A model generated the notes under the pieces. The model ran no database searches and was not told the origin of the DNA. It was given only the letters and a program-made list of their open reading frames with translations. Of a DNA stretch of 64,000 nt, positions 27,975 through 36,476 are shown piece by piece. Source of the DNA: Rhizobium grahamii CCGE 502 (GTDB lineage: Bacteria; Pseudomonadota; Alphaproteobacteria; Rhizobiales; Rhizobiaceae); assembly GCF_000298315.2 (NCBI RefSeq), contig NZ_AEYE02000008.1, positions 248,001-312,000 of the forward strand. The letters are read 5' to 3'. How positions within the stretch are numbered: position 1 is the first letter of the stretch; each line of letters opens with the position of its first letter. Position numbers and translations under genes: made by a program.

Positions 27975-28820
27975 ATGGTGTCAGCTGTCTTGGCGGCGAG
28001 CGGTGGGGTGAAGCAGGTCATCTGCATCAGTTGGGGGACGAAATATGGTGCCCCCTTCATCAACCGGCTTTATGCCATGGTGAAGCGCAACATCACGCCT
28101 CCCTTCACCTTCACCTGCTTCACCGACAATCGGAGCGATCTCAATCCCGAAATCCTTTGCGAGGACCTGCCGCCGCTGGATGTCGAAAACATGCCGGTGA
28201 GAACGAAGGGCATTTGGCCCAAGGGGCGACTTTGGGGGCCGAAGCTTGGAAATTTGAGTGGTCCAGTGCTGTTCCTCGACCTCGATCTGGTGATCGTCGG
28301 TTCCCTCGACTCATTCTTCGAGGTCGGCGGTCCTGACGACGTCATCCTGTCGCGCAACCAGACGACGCCGTTTGAACGTCTCGGACAGACATCACTCTTC
28401 CGCTTTCCGGTCGGCAAGCTTGTTCCGCTGCAAGAAAAATTCCGCGCCGATCCCCAAGGCGTCGCTGACAAGTATCAATTCGAGCAGCGATTTGTGACGA
28501 GAAACGCGCCCGGTGGCGCGAAGTTCTTTCCGCGCCGGTGGGTGCTGCATTTCAGGCAGGATTGCCGCTGGCCATTCCCGCTCAATTATTTCCTGACGCC
28601 ACGCCTGCCGGCCGATGCGCGGGTGATCCTGTTTCCACGCGACTTCCATCCGCAGTTCGCGGTCGAAGGACGGTTCGGGTTGAAGGGCCGAGCGGCGCCG
28701 CCGCTGGATCATATCCGACACATGTTCGATCCCGAACGGAGGCGCAACAGGCCGCTGTTTCGTTATCTGCGCCACTACATCCGACCAACGCCTTGGGTGG
28801 CCGACCACTGGCGCGAGTAG
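27975..28820 (+). CDS. Putative glycosyltransferase (DxD-type), function unassigned
   Basis: A 281-aa soluble protein. The core reads GPVLFLDLDLVIVGSLDSFF, a DxD-type nucleotide-sugar/metal motif in the setting seen in GT8-like and related GT-A enzymes. An upstream YAMVKRNITPPFTFTCFTDN segment is also typical of such enzymes. No signal or membrane helix is seen. The C-terminus is rich in Arg and Pro. The start at 27975 has AGGAG at good spacing; GTG at 27954 would add seven residues. It lies between ldtR and ldtP, isolated by a terminator upstream. A cell-envelope role is suggested by position only. Confidence 0.6.
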   Translation: MVSAVLAASGGVKQVICISWGTKYGAPFINRLYAMVKRNITPPFTFTCFTDNRSDLNPEILCEDLPPLDVENMPVRTKGIWPKGRLWGPKLGNLSGPVLFLDLDLVIVGSLDSFFEVGGPDDVILSRNQTTPFERLGQTSLFRFPVGKLVPLQEKFRADPQGVADKYQFEQRFVTRNAPGGAKFFPRRWVLHFRQDCRWPFPLNYFLTPRLPADARVILFPRDFHPQFAVEGRFGLKGRAAPPLDHIRHMFDPERRRNRPLFRYLRHYIRPTPWVADHWRE

Positions 28821-29205
28821 GCGCCTCCCGCCCACGCTGTCGTGACATCTTTGCAACGCATGGCAGGCAAGCGTAATCGCCTGTATTCAAGCCGTTTTTT
28901 AGCCGCTATTAACCGCCACATTCTGTGGATCGGTATGGTTTTTCCGCGTTGTCCGCGACTGACGGTTGAGTGTGGTGCGAGGCGACACGAATTGGCCATA
29001 TTAGCATGTCAGCGGAAATGCACGGCAAAATGGCGCTCCCCAATTGAGGTCCGATAACCTCGTGCTCCCTGCTCGCAATCCTGTGATTGCTGGCAGAGAG
29101 ATTGTGTAATGCGCCGTGGCGACGGGTTGGTAGGGATTTGCGCTCTCGCAGGGATAGTGAAGGTCGTCGGTCTCTCAAGCAGCGGCAATTTAGTGGTTGG
29201 GATGA
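28821..29205. other. Intergenic control region upstream of ldtP (385 bp)
   Basis: No gene is seen. The region contains a GCAATC/GATTGC inverted repeat at 29075-29090 with a 4-nt spacer, about 115 bp before the ldtP start. Regulation by LdtR has been reported for ldtP in relatives, so the region is a likely LdtR target, but the known operator sequence could not be checked. Confidence 0.4.
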
Positions 29206-30510
29206 ATGTCGAAGAAAATCGGAACTGAAGCTCTTTCTCGTCGGGCGTTTCTGACGTCAGCGGCAATGGTCGGCGCGGGCGCATTGGCTACCCCCGCACT
29301 CGCACAGTCGGCGATCGATTCGCTCATTAATGCTCCGCAGCGCGGCGATTGGGATGACCAATTCGATGCAAAGGCGGCATCCCGTACGGCGACGGCCGTC
29401 GTTTCCAACACGCCGATTCTCGGACCGCAGTCGGTGCCCAGCATCCAGCAGGCGATCATGCAGTACCAGCAGATCGCCTCCGCGGGTGGCTGGCCACAAG
29501 TGAGCCCAAGCCAGCAGCGCCTGCAGATCGGCGTGACGGACCCGGCCGTCCAGGGTCTTCGCCAGCGTTTGGCCATTACCGGCGACCTGCCGCGCGAGGC
29601 GGGCATGTCTTCGGCGTTCGATTCCTATGTCGACGGCGCCGTCAAGCGCTTCCAGGCGCGTCACGGCCTTCCCGCTGACGGTGTTATCGGCGAGTTCACC
29701 TTGAAGGCGATGAACGTTCCGGCCGATGTTCGCCTGCAGCAGCTGAACACCAACCTCATCCGGATTCAGACCTTCCCGGAAGAGCTTGGACGTCGCCATG
29801 TGATGGTCAACATTCCAGCGGCTTACGTCGAGGCCGTGGAAGACGGCAGCGTAGCGACGCGCCACGCCGCGGTCGTTGGCCGTCTCAGCCGTCCGACGCA
29901 TCTCGTCAACTCGAAGATCTACGAAGTTATTCTCAATCCTTATTGGACGGCACCGCGCTCGATCGTCGAAAAAGACATCGTGCCGCTGATGCGCAAGGAC
30001 CCGACCTACCTCGAGAAGAATGCTATTCGCCTGATCGACGGCAAGGGCAACGAGGTCGCGCCGGAAACGGTCGACTGGAATGCGGAGAAGGCGCCGAATT
30101 TCATGTTCCGTCAGGACCCGGGCAAGATCAACGCCATGGCGTCCACCAAGATCAACTTCTACAACAAGAACGGCGAGTACATGCACGACACGCCGCAGCA
30201 GGGTCTCTTCAACAAGCTGATGCGCTTTGAGTCATCCGGCTGTGTCCGCGTCCAGAACGTTCGCGACCTGACGACCTGGCTGCTGCGCGAGACCCCGCCG
30301 TGGTCGCGTCAGCAAATGGAGCAGGTCATCACGACCCGTGTCAACACACCGATCAAGCTTGCCGAAGAAGTGCCGGTTTACTTCGTCTACATTTCCGCTT
30401 GGGGCATGCCGGATGGCGTCGTGCAGTTCCGCGACGATATCTACGAACTCGACGGCAACGCCGAGCTTGCGCTCGACACGACCGCCACCACGGAGCAGCC
30501 GGTTCAATAA
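29206..30510 (+). CDS. ldtP: L,D-transpeptidase LdtP (YkuD domain, Tat-exported)
   Basis: A 434-aa periplasmic enzyme that probably forms 3-3 peptidoglycan cross-links or attaches proteins. The N-terminus holds a twin-arginine signal, SRRAFLTSAAMVGAG, with cleavage after LAQ. A peptidoglycan-binding domain lies at about 130-180 (YVDGAVKRFQARHGLPADG). The YkuD domain (about 195-370) has the conserved MHDTPQQGLF and the catalytic SSGCVRV with Cys346. The architecture resembles YcbB/LdtD. A strong terminator follows. The pairing with ldtR matches the LdtR/LdtP system in related bacteria. Confidence 0.9.
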   Translation: MSKKIGTEALSRRAFLTSAAMVGAGALATPALAQSAIDSLINAPQRGDWDDQFDAKAASRTATAVVSNTPILGPQSVPSIQQAIMQYQQIASAGGWPQVSPSQQRLQIGVTDPAVQGLRQRLAITGDLPREAGMSSAFDSYVDGAVKRFQARHGLPADGVIGEFTLKAMNVPADVRLQQLNTNLIRIQTFPEELGRRHVMVNIPAAYVEAVEDGSVATRHAAVVGRLSRPTHLVNSKIYEVILNPYWTAPRSIVEKDIVPLMRKDPTYLEKNAIRLIDGKGNEVAPETVDWNAEKAPNFMFRQDPGKINAMASTKINFYNKNGEYMHDTPQQGLFNKLMRFESSGCVRVQNVRDLTTWLLRETPPWSRQQMEQVITTRVNTPIKLAEEVPVYFVYISAWGMPDGVVQFRDDIYELDGNAELALDTTATTEQPVQ

Positions 30511-30539
30511 GTCAGTTGGATCGCGTTTGATTTTCTCGA

Positions 30540-30566
30540 AACCGCGCCCCTCTGGCGCGGTTTTTT
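30540..30566 (+). terminator. Rho-independent terminator after ldtP
   Basis: AACCGCGCC (30540-30548) and GGCGCGGTT (30554-30562) form a perfect 9-bp stem with a 5-nt loop, followed by six T. It separates ldtP from glyA. Confidence 0.9.
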
Positions 30567-30581
30567 GTTGTCGCATCGAGC

Positions 30582-30672
30582 CTGGAATGCGCGGCGCGTA
30601 GATTGCCTAGCAAATGTCGTTCTCCGTATTGCCCTTGGCAGGGCAGGGCGCTAATACCTTCGCGCATTCCAG
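30582..30672 (+). promoter_or_regulatory. Candidate structured leader or control element of glyA
   Basis: CTGGAATGCGCG (30582-30593) and CGCGCATTCCAG (30661-30672) are a perfect 12-bp inverted repeat around a 67-nt interior. The interior contains a GCCCT/AGGGC hairpin (30631-30644). The downstream arm ends two bases before the GAGGAG ribosome site of glyA. It could be the closing stem of a cis-acting RNA, or a DNA element. No known riboswitch consensus was recognised. Confidence 0.4.
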
Positions 30673-30687
30673 TTGAGGAGCCCGCCC

Positions 30688-31986
30688 ATGACCAATGCTT
30701 CCACCCAGACCTTCTTCAATCGCTCGCTTGCCGATACCGATCCGGAAATCTTCGGTTCGATCCAAAAGGAACTCGGTCGCCAGCGTCATGAGATCGAGCT
30801 GATCGCCTCGGAAAACATCGTTTCCCGCGCGGTTCTGGAAGCCCAGGGCTCCATCATGACCAACAAGTACGCCGAGGGCTATCCGGGCAAGCGCTACTAT
30901 GGCGGCTGCCAGTTCGTCGATATCGCCGAAGAGCTCGCGATCGAACGCGCCAAGAAGCTGTTCGGCGTCAACTTTGCCAACGTTCAGCCGAACTCCGGTT
31001 CGCAGATGAACCAGGCCGTGTTCCTGGCGCTGCTCCAGCCGGGCGACACCTTCATGGGCCTTGATCTCAACTCGGGTGGTCACCTGACGCACGGATCGCC
31101 GGTCAACATGTCGGGCAAGTGGTTCAATGTCGTATCCTATGGCGTGCGCGAAGGCGATAACCTGCTCGACATGGACGAAGTTGCCCGCAAGGCCGAAGAG
31201 CACAAGCCGAAGCTGATCATCGCCGGCGGCACCGCTTACTCCCGCATCTGGGACTGGAAGCGCTTCCGCGAGATCGCTGACTCGGTCGGCGCCTACCTGA
31301 TGGTCGACATGGCCCACATCGCCGGTCTCGTTGCAGGCGGCCAGCATCCGTCGCCGTTCCCGCACTGCCATGTCGCGACCACCACGACCCACAAGTCGCT
31401 GCGCGGCCCGCGCGGTGGCGTGATCCTGACGAACGACGAAGATCTGGCGAAGAAGTTCAACTCGGCCGTCTTCCCGGGTCTCCAGGGCGGTCCGCTCATG
31501 CACATCATCGCCGCGAAGGCCGTTGCCTTCGGTGAAGCGCTGCAGCCTGAGTTCAAGGACTACGCCGCGCAGGTCGTCAAGAACGCCAAGGCACTCGCCG
31601 AAACACTGATCGCCGGTGGCCTCGACGTCGTCTCCGGCGGCACCGACAACCACCTGATGCTGGTCGACCTTCGCAAGAAGAACGCGACCGGCAAGCGCGC
31701 CGAAGCAGCGCTCGGGCGCGCCTACGTCACCTGCAACAAGAACGGTATCCCGTTCGATCCCGAAAAGCCCTTCGTTACCTCGGGTGTCCGCCTCGGCGCG
31801 CCTGCCGGTACGACCCGCGGCTTCAAGGAGGCGGAATTCAAGGAAATCGGCAACCTCATCGTTGAGGTTCTCGACGGCCTGAAGGTTGCCAACTCCGACG
31901 AGGGGAACGCAGCCGTGGAAGCAGCCGTTCGCGGCAAGGTGGTCGACCTGACCGACCGCTTCCCAATGTACGATTACATGGGCTAA
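30688..31986 (+). CDS. glyA: Serine hydroxymethyltransferase
   Basis: GlyA interconverts serine and glycine and charges THF with a methylene group, the main one-carbon source. It is 432 aa. The N-terminus contains [20 protein letters not shown], followed by the family signature [14 protein letters not shown]. The PLP lysine is in [14 protein letters not shown]. The ATG at 30688 is preceded by GAGGAG at good spacing; a frame extending to 30673 is less likely. nrdR follows after 9 nt, so the gene heads a glyA-nrdR-ribD-ribE operon. Confidence 0.96.
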   Translation: MTNASTQTFFNRSLADTDPEIFGSIQKELGRQRHEIELIASENIVSRAVLEAQGSIMTNKYAEGYPGKRYYGGCQFVDIAEELAIERAKKLFGVNFANVQPNSGSQMNQAVFLALLQPGDTFMGLDLNSGGHLTHGSPVNMSGKWFNVVSYGVREGDNLLDMDEVARKAEEHKPKLIIAGGTAYSRIWDWKRFREIADSVGAYLMVDMAHIAGLVAGGQHPSPFPHCHVATTTTHKSLRGPRGGVILTNDEDLAKKFNSAVFPGLQGGPLMHIIAAKAVAFGEALQPEFKDYAAQVVKNAKALAETLIAGGLDVVSGGTDNHLMLVDLRKKNATGKRAEAALGRAYVTCNKNGIPFDPEKPFVTSGVRLGAPAGTTRGFKEAEFKEIGNLIVEVLDGLKVANSDEGNAAVEAAVRGKVVDLTDRFPMYDYMG

Positions 31987-31995
31987 GGATAGCGC

Positions 31996-32472
31996 ATGCG
32001 CTGCCCATTCTGCGGATCGGAAGACACACAGGTCAAGGATTCACGCCCGGCGGAGGACAATACGTCCATCCGCCGCAGGCGCATTTGTCCCGATTGCGGC
32101 GGTCGCTTCACGACCTTCGAGCGCGTGCAGCTGCGCGAGCTGATGGTGTCGAAGAAGACTGGCCGTAAGGTGCCATTCGACCGTGACAAGCTGGTGCGAT
32201 CGTTCGAGATTGCGCTGCGCAAGCGTCCCGTTGACCGCGACCGCATCGAGCGCGCGGTCTCCGGTATCGTTCGACGGCTTGAAAGCTCGGGCGAGGTCGA
32301 GATCAGTTCTGAGCAGATCGGCCTTCAGGTGTTGGAAGCGTTGAAGAGCCTAGATGACGTCGGCTTCGTTCGCTATGCCTCGGTCTATCGGGATTTCTCG
32401 CACGCCGAGGACTTCGAGAAGGTCATTTCCGAGATCAACGCCAAGATCGCCCGTGATCCCCTGGACAACTAG
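31996..32472 (+). CDS. nrdR: Transcriptional repressor NrdR
   Basis: NrdR represses ribonucleotide reductase genes in response to ATP/dATP. It is 158 aa. The zinc ribbon uses Cys3, Cys6, Cys31 and Cys34 ([18 protein letters not shown] and RRICPDCGG). The ATP-cone follows (about 49-139), with the [20 protein letters not shown] start. The gene sits 9 nt after glyA and 3 nt before ribD. No NrdR box was recognised in this window, so its targets lie elsewhere. Confidence 0.95.
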   Translation: MRCPFCGSEDTQVKDSRPAEDNTSIRRRRICPDCGGRFTTFERVQLRELMVSKKTGRKVPFDRDKLVRSFEIALRKRPVDRDRIERAVSGIVRRLESSGEVEISSEQIGLQVLEALKSLDDVGFVRYASVYRDFSHAEDFEKVISEINAKIARDPLDN

Positions 32473-32475
32473 CCC

Positions 32476-33585
32476 ATGAGCGCAGCGGACGACGACGCGC
32501 GTTTCATGCAGGAGGCGATCCGGCTGGGTCTCCTGCATCTCAGCCAGACATCCACCAATCCTTCAGTCGGCTGCGTCATCGTGCGTGACGGTCAGATCGT
32601 CGGCCGTGGGGTGACGGCAGTCGGCGGACGTCCCCATGCCGAACCGCAGGCCTTGGCTGAAGCCGGCGAACTGGCGCGCGACGCCACCGCCTATGTCACG
32701 CTCGAACCCTGCTCGCATTACGGCAAGACGCCGCCCTGCGCGGAGGCGCTGATTGCCTATGGCGTCGGTCGTGTCGTTATCAGCGTGACGGATCCGGATC
32801 CACGCGTTTCGGGCAGGGGCATCGCCATGCTGCGCGATGCCGGGATTGACGTCGAGTCCGGAATCCTCGAAGAGGAAGGCAGGCGTTCGCTCGCCGCCTA
32901 CCTCACGCGGCAGACAAAGAACCGGCCGTATGTGACTCTCAAACTTGCAGTTTCTGCCGACGGCATGATCGGCAAGAAGGGTGAGGGGCAGGTTGCAATC
33001 ACCGGTCCGGCCGCACGGGCCGAAGTCCAGAAGTTGCGTGCTGAAACCGACGCGATTCTGGTCGGGATCGGTACTGCGGTTGCCGATGACCCTTTGCTCA
33101 CGGTTCGCACGGCTGGCCTTGAGACGCGCTCGCCGGTTCGCGTCGTGCTCGATGAACATCTTTCGTTGCCGCTGGATAGCAAGCTGGTTGCAACTGCCAG
33201 GCAAGTACCGCTGATCGTTGTCGCGACTGAGCCACCGCGCTTCGATAACAGCGAGGACAAGGCCTTTCTTGCGCGCCGCGACGCGCTGGATCAGGCGGGC
33301 GTCGAGGTGGTCCAATGCAATCCCAACCGTCTGGACGAGCTGCTGCCGGCGCTTGCGTCGCGCGGCATTTCCTCGCTTGTCGTCGAAGGCGGCGCGCGGA
33401 CGGCGAAGCTCTTCCTCGATGCCGGCTACGTCGATCGCATCCTCCTCTATCAGGGGCCTGGAGTGATCGGGCAGGACGGTATTGAATCGCCGGTGACGAA
33501 GACCGATATGCCATCGGACCTCCTGCACAGGGGCACCTTCATATTTGGCGACGACCGCCTGGACGAATACGAAAGAGAACTTTGA
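32476..33585 (+). CDS. ribD: Bifunctional riboflavin deaminase/reductase RibD
   Basis: RibD performs the second and third steps of riboflavin synthesis. It is 369 aa. The N-terminal deaminase domain has the zinc motifs GRPHAEPQAL and LEPCSHYGKTPPCAEAL. The C-terminal reductase domain (about 145-365) begins RPYVTLKLAVSADGMIG and includes SLVVEGGARTAKLFLDAGYV. It starts 3 nt after nrdR, and its stop overlaps the ribE start (TGATG), so the operon is tightly coupled. Confidence 0.95.
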   Translation: MSAADDDARFMQEAIRLGLLHLSQTSTNPSVGCVIVRDGQIVGRGVTAVGGRPHAEPQALAEAGELARDATAYVTLEPCSHYGKTPPCAEALIAYGVGRVVISVTDPDPRVSGRGIAMLRDAGIDVESGILEEEGRRSLAAYLTRQTKNRPYVTLKLAVSADGMIGKKGEGQVAITGPAARAEVQKLRAETDAILVGIGTAVADDPLLTVRTAGLETRSPVRVVLDEHLSLPLDSKLVATARQVPLIVVATEPPRFDNSEDKAFLARRDALDQAGVEVVQCNPNRLDELLPALASRGISSLVVEGGARTAKLFLDAGYVDRILLYQGPGVIGQDGIESPVTKTDMPSDLLHRGTFIFGDDRLDEYEREL

Positions 33586-34205
33586 TGTTTACCGGAATTG
33601 TCACCGACGTCGGCACGATCGAATCCGTCTCCGCGTTGAAGGAGGGCATCAAGCTGCGTGTCGCCACGGCTTATGATCCGGCGACCATCGACATGGGCGC
33701 CTCGATTTCCCACTCTGGTATTTGCCTGACGGTGACCGGCTTGCCTGGCGACGGTAGCAACGGTCGCTGGTTCGAGGTCGAAGCCTGGGAAGAGGCTCTG
33801 CGCCTGACGACCATCGGGACGTGGAAGGAAGGCAGCCATATCAACCTCGAGCGCTCGCTGAAGATCGGCGACGAGCTCGGTGGGCACATCGTTTCCGGTC
33901 ATGTCGACGGCAAGGCAGAGATCCTCTCCGTTTCCGAAGAGGGCGATGCCACACGTTTTCGCCTGCGCGCGCCCGAGCATCTTGCCAAGTTCGTTGCCCC
34001 CAAGGGCTCGATCGCCCTGGACGGTACATCGCTGACGGTCAACGCGATCGATGGCACCGATTTCGACGTACTGCTGATCCGTCACACGCTTGAGGTCACG
34101 ACCTGGGGTGAACGCAAGGCCGGCGACTTCGTCAATTTCGAAGTCGACACGATGGCCCGCTATGCTGCTAGGCTGGCCGAGTTCCCGACCGCGAAAGCAG
34201 AATAA
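33585..34205 (+). CDS. ribE: Riboflavin synthase alpha chain
   Basis: This enzyme makes riboflavin from two lumazine molecules. It is 206 aa (often called RibC or RibE). Two lumazine-binding barrels are visible: the first begins MFTGIVTDVGTIESV, and each carries a version of the SxSGxxLTV motif (ISHSGICLTVTG and IALDGTSLTVNAIDG). The ATG overlaps the ribD stop. The final 38 bp overlap the convergent GNAT gene. The partner ribH lies 1.8 kb downstream beyond an inserted block. Confidence 0.94.
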   Translation: MFTGIVTDVGTIESVSALKEGIKLRVATAYDPATIDMGASISHSGICLTVTGLPGDGSNGRWFEVEAWEEALRLTTIGTWKEGSHINLERSLKIGDELGGHIVSGHVDGKAEILSVSEEGDATRFRLRAPEHLAKFVAPKGSIALDGTSLTVNAIDGTDFDVLLIRHTLEVTTWGERKAGDFVNFEVDTMARYAARLAEFPTAKAE

Positions 34206-34707
34206 CTTCTCCATTGTAGTTGCATCGCTGGACCTCGCGAAAGCCGAGCTTTCGCGCTAGGCGCAACGAGGGGTCGTTCCCCGGGTCGATGATGCAGGTC
34301 ATCGGTTTGGAGGGAAACCGATCCTCCGCCCAGGCGATCAAAGCGGTCAGCGCCTCGCTGGCGTAGCCCTGGCCTTGCGCGAATGGCATAAGACCCCATC
34401 CGGTTTCCAAGGTGCCTTCCGTCGAAACCGGATGCATGTCCCGCTTCATGTCGAGGAAGCCTGCTTCTCCGATGAAACGCCGTGATCGCTTTTCCTCGAT
34501 CGCAAGAAATCCAAAACCCATATGATGCCACATGCCTGCGACGCGTAGCAGCCGAGCCCACGCGTGCTCGCGGGTCGACGGCACACCTCCGATAAAGCGA
34601 ACCACGGCTTCGTCGCTCCACATCGTCTGGTAGGCCTCAAAATCGTCGACGGTATGCGCCCGCAGCAGCAGCCGCTCGGTCTCGATGGTCGGAATGCTGG
34701 TCATCAT
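34168..34707 (-). CDS. GNAT-family N-acetyltransferase (RimJ/RimL-like)
   Basis: A 179-aa acetyltransferase of the RimJ/RimL type. It starts MMTSIPTIETERLLLRAH. The acetyl-CoA loop appears as FAQGQGYASEALTALIAWA, and the C-terminal PGNDPSLRLARKLGFREVQ segment is typical. The substrate is unknown. ATG at 34707 or 34704 is chosen on family fit; a GTG at 34734 overlapping the cupin stop (GTGA) would add nine residues and suggest coupling. The 3' end overlaps ribE by 38 bp on the opposite strand. Confidence 0.85.
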   Translation of the reverse strand: MMTSIPTIETERLLLRAHTVDDFEAYQTMWSDEAVVRFIGGVPSTREHAWARLLRVAGMWHHMGFGFLAIEEKRSRRFIGEAGFLDMKRDMHPVSTEGTLETGWGLMPFAQGQGYASEALTALIAWAEDRFPSKPMTCIIDPGNDPSLRLARKLGFREVQRCNYNGEVILLSRSGTRPA

Positions 34708-34730
34708 GAGAATGCTCTCTCGAATGGACG

Positions 34731-35234
34731 TCACGCGCCGGGTTCGCCGTCCCAGTAATCCAGATTACCGCTGTCTCTGCCCATGAAACGAAAACGGTTC
34801 GTTTGCGCTTCGTCGCGATTAGTCTTGGCGAGAAATTTTCCGGAATCGGGATACTCGACGATCTCGGTCTTCGCCTTAGTCGAGATGCCGAGGTAGATAA
34901 GAGGCGTCGAACCGGTGTTGATGATCTGATGGGCGGTCTCTTGCCCTCCGGCGGGAGCGCCGAGGGCATCGCCCTTCCGGATGGGGAAGCGGTCAGGGCC
35001 AAAGCGATACTCGCCGGTGCCTTCGATAACGAAGAACAGCTCGTCCTCCACATGATGGTTGTGGAACGGACAGCTGGATTTGCCGGGCGGCACCTCATTG
35101 TAGCTGATGCCGAGGCCGGCGAGGCCGAGAAGCGAACCGAACGAGGCGTCTGTGCCTTCGTACAGGTCTCCTTGCTTCCAATGCTCGAGCTTCAAATCGG
35201 CGACGTTGATTACGGGCTTCGATACGCTGGACAT
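34731..35234 (-). CDS. Cupin-domain protein
   Basis: A 167-aa protein with a single cupin barrel. The first cupin motif holds HNHHVEDELFFVIEG, with three His and one Glu for metal binding. The second carries GAPAGGQETAHQIINTG. Such proteins range from isomerases to dioxygenases to simple sugar binders, and the function cannot be given. GGAGGGAG upstream supports the start at 35234. It is followed by the GNAT gene with a stop/start overlap if GTG is used there. Confidence 0.85.
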   Translation of the reverse strand: MSSVSKPVINVADLKLEHWKQGDLYEGTDASFGSLLGLAGLGISYNEVPPGKSSCPFHNHHVEDELFFVIEGTGEYRFGPDRFPIRKGDALGAPAGGQETAHQIINTGSTPLIYLGISTKAKTEIVEYPDSGKFLAKTNRDEAQTNRFRFMGRDSGNLDYWDGEPGA

Positions 35235-35304
35235 TGTCTCCCTCCTGTTTCCGGAGAAAAGGCACCATCCTGCGAGAAAATACAACCGCAAAGCACTACG
35301 GTGA

Positions 35305-35325
35305 GCGGCAGCTTTGCGCTGCCGC
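35305..35325. other. Hairpin between cupin and small secreted protein genes
   Basis: GCGGCAGC/GCTGCCGC form a perfect 8-bp stem with a 5-nt loop. No U-tract follows on the minus strand where the genes lie; a weak T-rich stretch follows on the plus strand. It may be an inefficient terminator. Confidence 0.35.
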
Positions 35326-35333
35326 CCTTGCTT

Positions 35334-35684
35334 TTATCGATAGTAGACGGTGAGACCGCCATCTGCGGCCTGGTCGACGTTAACAATGTTTCCCAACAAT
35401 ACGCCTTTGGCATTGAGTTGGTGCAGGAGGGGCTTGTTGACGGCGATCGCGGCGCGGATCATTTGGATTTCGCTAACGCTGAGTGCGGCGAAAGACTTGG
35501 GTTCTCCGATATTGCCCGATCCACCGTGATCGTACACCTGTCGGATATCCAGATTTGCACCGCTGAAGCTTCGAAGCGTTCGTTCGATGCCTGAAGGGGC
35601 GTTCATGTCGAAGCTTTCCGCACGGCCGGCGTCGGTGAAGGCAAGAGTAACGACTGCGGAGGCGATGGCGGCAACGCGATTCAT
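35334..35684 (-). CDS. Small exported hypothetical protein (116 aa)
   Basis: A Sec signal peptide, MNRVAAIASAVVTLAFTDAGRA, precedes about 94 mature residues without a recognised domain. There are no cysteines and no lipobox. The mature part contains a short helical segment (SFAALSVSEIQMIRAAIAVN) and ends in aromatic residues. AGGA lies upstream of the ATG. The gene is part of the minus-strand block between ribE and ribH. Upstream is an unusual 9-bp inverted repeat. Confidence 0.7.
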   Translation of the reverse strand: MNRVAAIASAVVTLAFTDAGRAESFDMNAPSGIERTLRSFSGANLDIRQVYDHGGSGNIGEPKSFAALSVSEIQMIRAAIAVNKPLLHQLNAKGVLLGNIVNVDQAADGGLTVYYR

Positions 35685-36017
35685 GGAACTATCCTTTCAT
35701 CTGCTCTGACGATCGGCCGTCGGCAGTGGATCGTCAGCGTTACGCTGAATAAATTGGTGTCAGGATTATCCGCCTTCAACCAATAAGTATCTGGAATTTG
35801 GTTACAAATTGTTCATGCAGGCGGCCCTTCATTTGCCCTCTTCGAGGCGCCGGCCAACCTTCGCCCCAAGGCAATGCGACCACTATCCATCGTGCGCTTG
35901 CCGCGATTGCGGATTTCGCATCGGAGCCATGATCCGAATTTGCTTGCCATTCCGGTCGCGGCGTGTTTTGACCGCGGCCTGCCGAATAGTGAAGTCCTCC
36001 AGCTCCGAAGGTGAAGC
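35685..36017. other. Intergenic region with inverted repeats upstream of ribH (333 bp)
   Basis: No gene was found. CTGACGATC (35706-35714) and GATCGTCAG (35729-35737) form a perfect inverted repeat, followed by a CAGCG/CGCTG hairpin (35735-35747). The rest has no recognised element. In particular the FMN riboswitch consensus is absent. Confidence 0.45.
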
Positions 36018-36473
36018 ATGGCGCGAGAAACCGCTCCCCACATTCTGATCGTCGAAGCACGCTTCTACGACGACATGGCCGACGCCCTGCTCGAAGGCGC
36101 GACTTTCGCCTTGAAAGAAGCCGGGGCAACCTATGAGGTGGTTACCGTCCCGGGCGCCCTTGAGATTCCAGCGGCAATTGCCATGGCGCTCGACGGAGCA
36201 GATAATGAGGGCACGCAGTACGATGGATATGTCGCTCTCGGCATGGTCATCCGCGGCGAGACCTATCATTTCGATATCGTCTCGAACGAGTCTTCTCGCG
36301 CGCTGATGGATCTGGCCGTGAGCGAATCCCTTGCTATTGGCAATGGTATTCTGACTGTTGAGAATGACGATCAGGCTTGGGCTCGTGCCCGCCGTTCGGA
36401 CAAGGACAAGGGCGGATTTGCCGCCCGTGCAGCTCTCACGATGATCGAGCTGAAGAAGAAATTGGGTGCATAA
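36018..36473 (+). CDS. ribH: 6,7-dimethyl-8-ribityllumazine synthase
   Basis: RibH joins the pyrimidinedione and the four-carbon phosphate to give lumazine, the substrate of riboflavin synthase. It is 151 aa. The substrate loop [15 protein letters not shown] and the catalytic-histidine segment [18 protein letters not shown] are intact. The C-terminal arm with [13 protein letters not shown] and ends in lysine-rich residues. GAAGGTGA precedes the ATG. nusB follows after 3 nt, the common ribH-nusB pair. Confidence 0.95.
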   Translation: MARETAPHILIVEARFYDDMADALLEGATFALKEAGATYEVVTVPGALEIPAAIAMALDGADNEGTQYDGYVALGMVIRGETYHFDIVSNESSRALMDLAVSESLAIGNGILTVENDDQAWARARRSDKDKGGFAARAALTMIELKKKLGA

Positions 36474-36476
36474 CGA

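Noticed and set aside
30567-30687. Known glycine riboswitch before glyA
   Set aside because: No glycine-riboswitch core could be found; the long inverted repeat is reported as an unassigned element instead.
29257-31653. Long frames antisense to ldtP (29257-30186) and glyA (30607-31653)
   Set aside because: Both are shadows of high-GC coding bias; no motif or ribosome site was seen.
35685-36017. FMN riboswitch before ribH
   Set aside because: The conserved AGGGCGGGGTGAAA-type core is absent.
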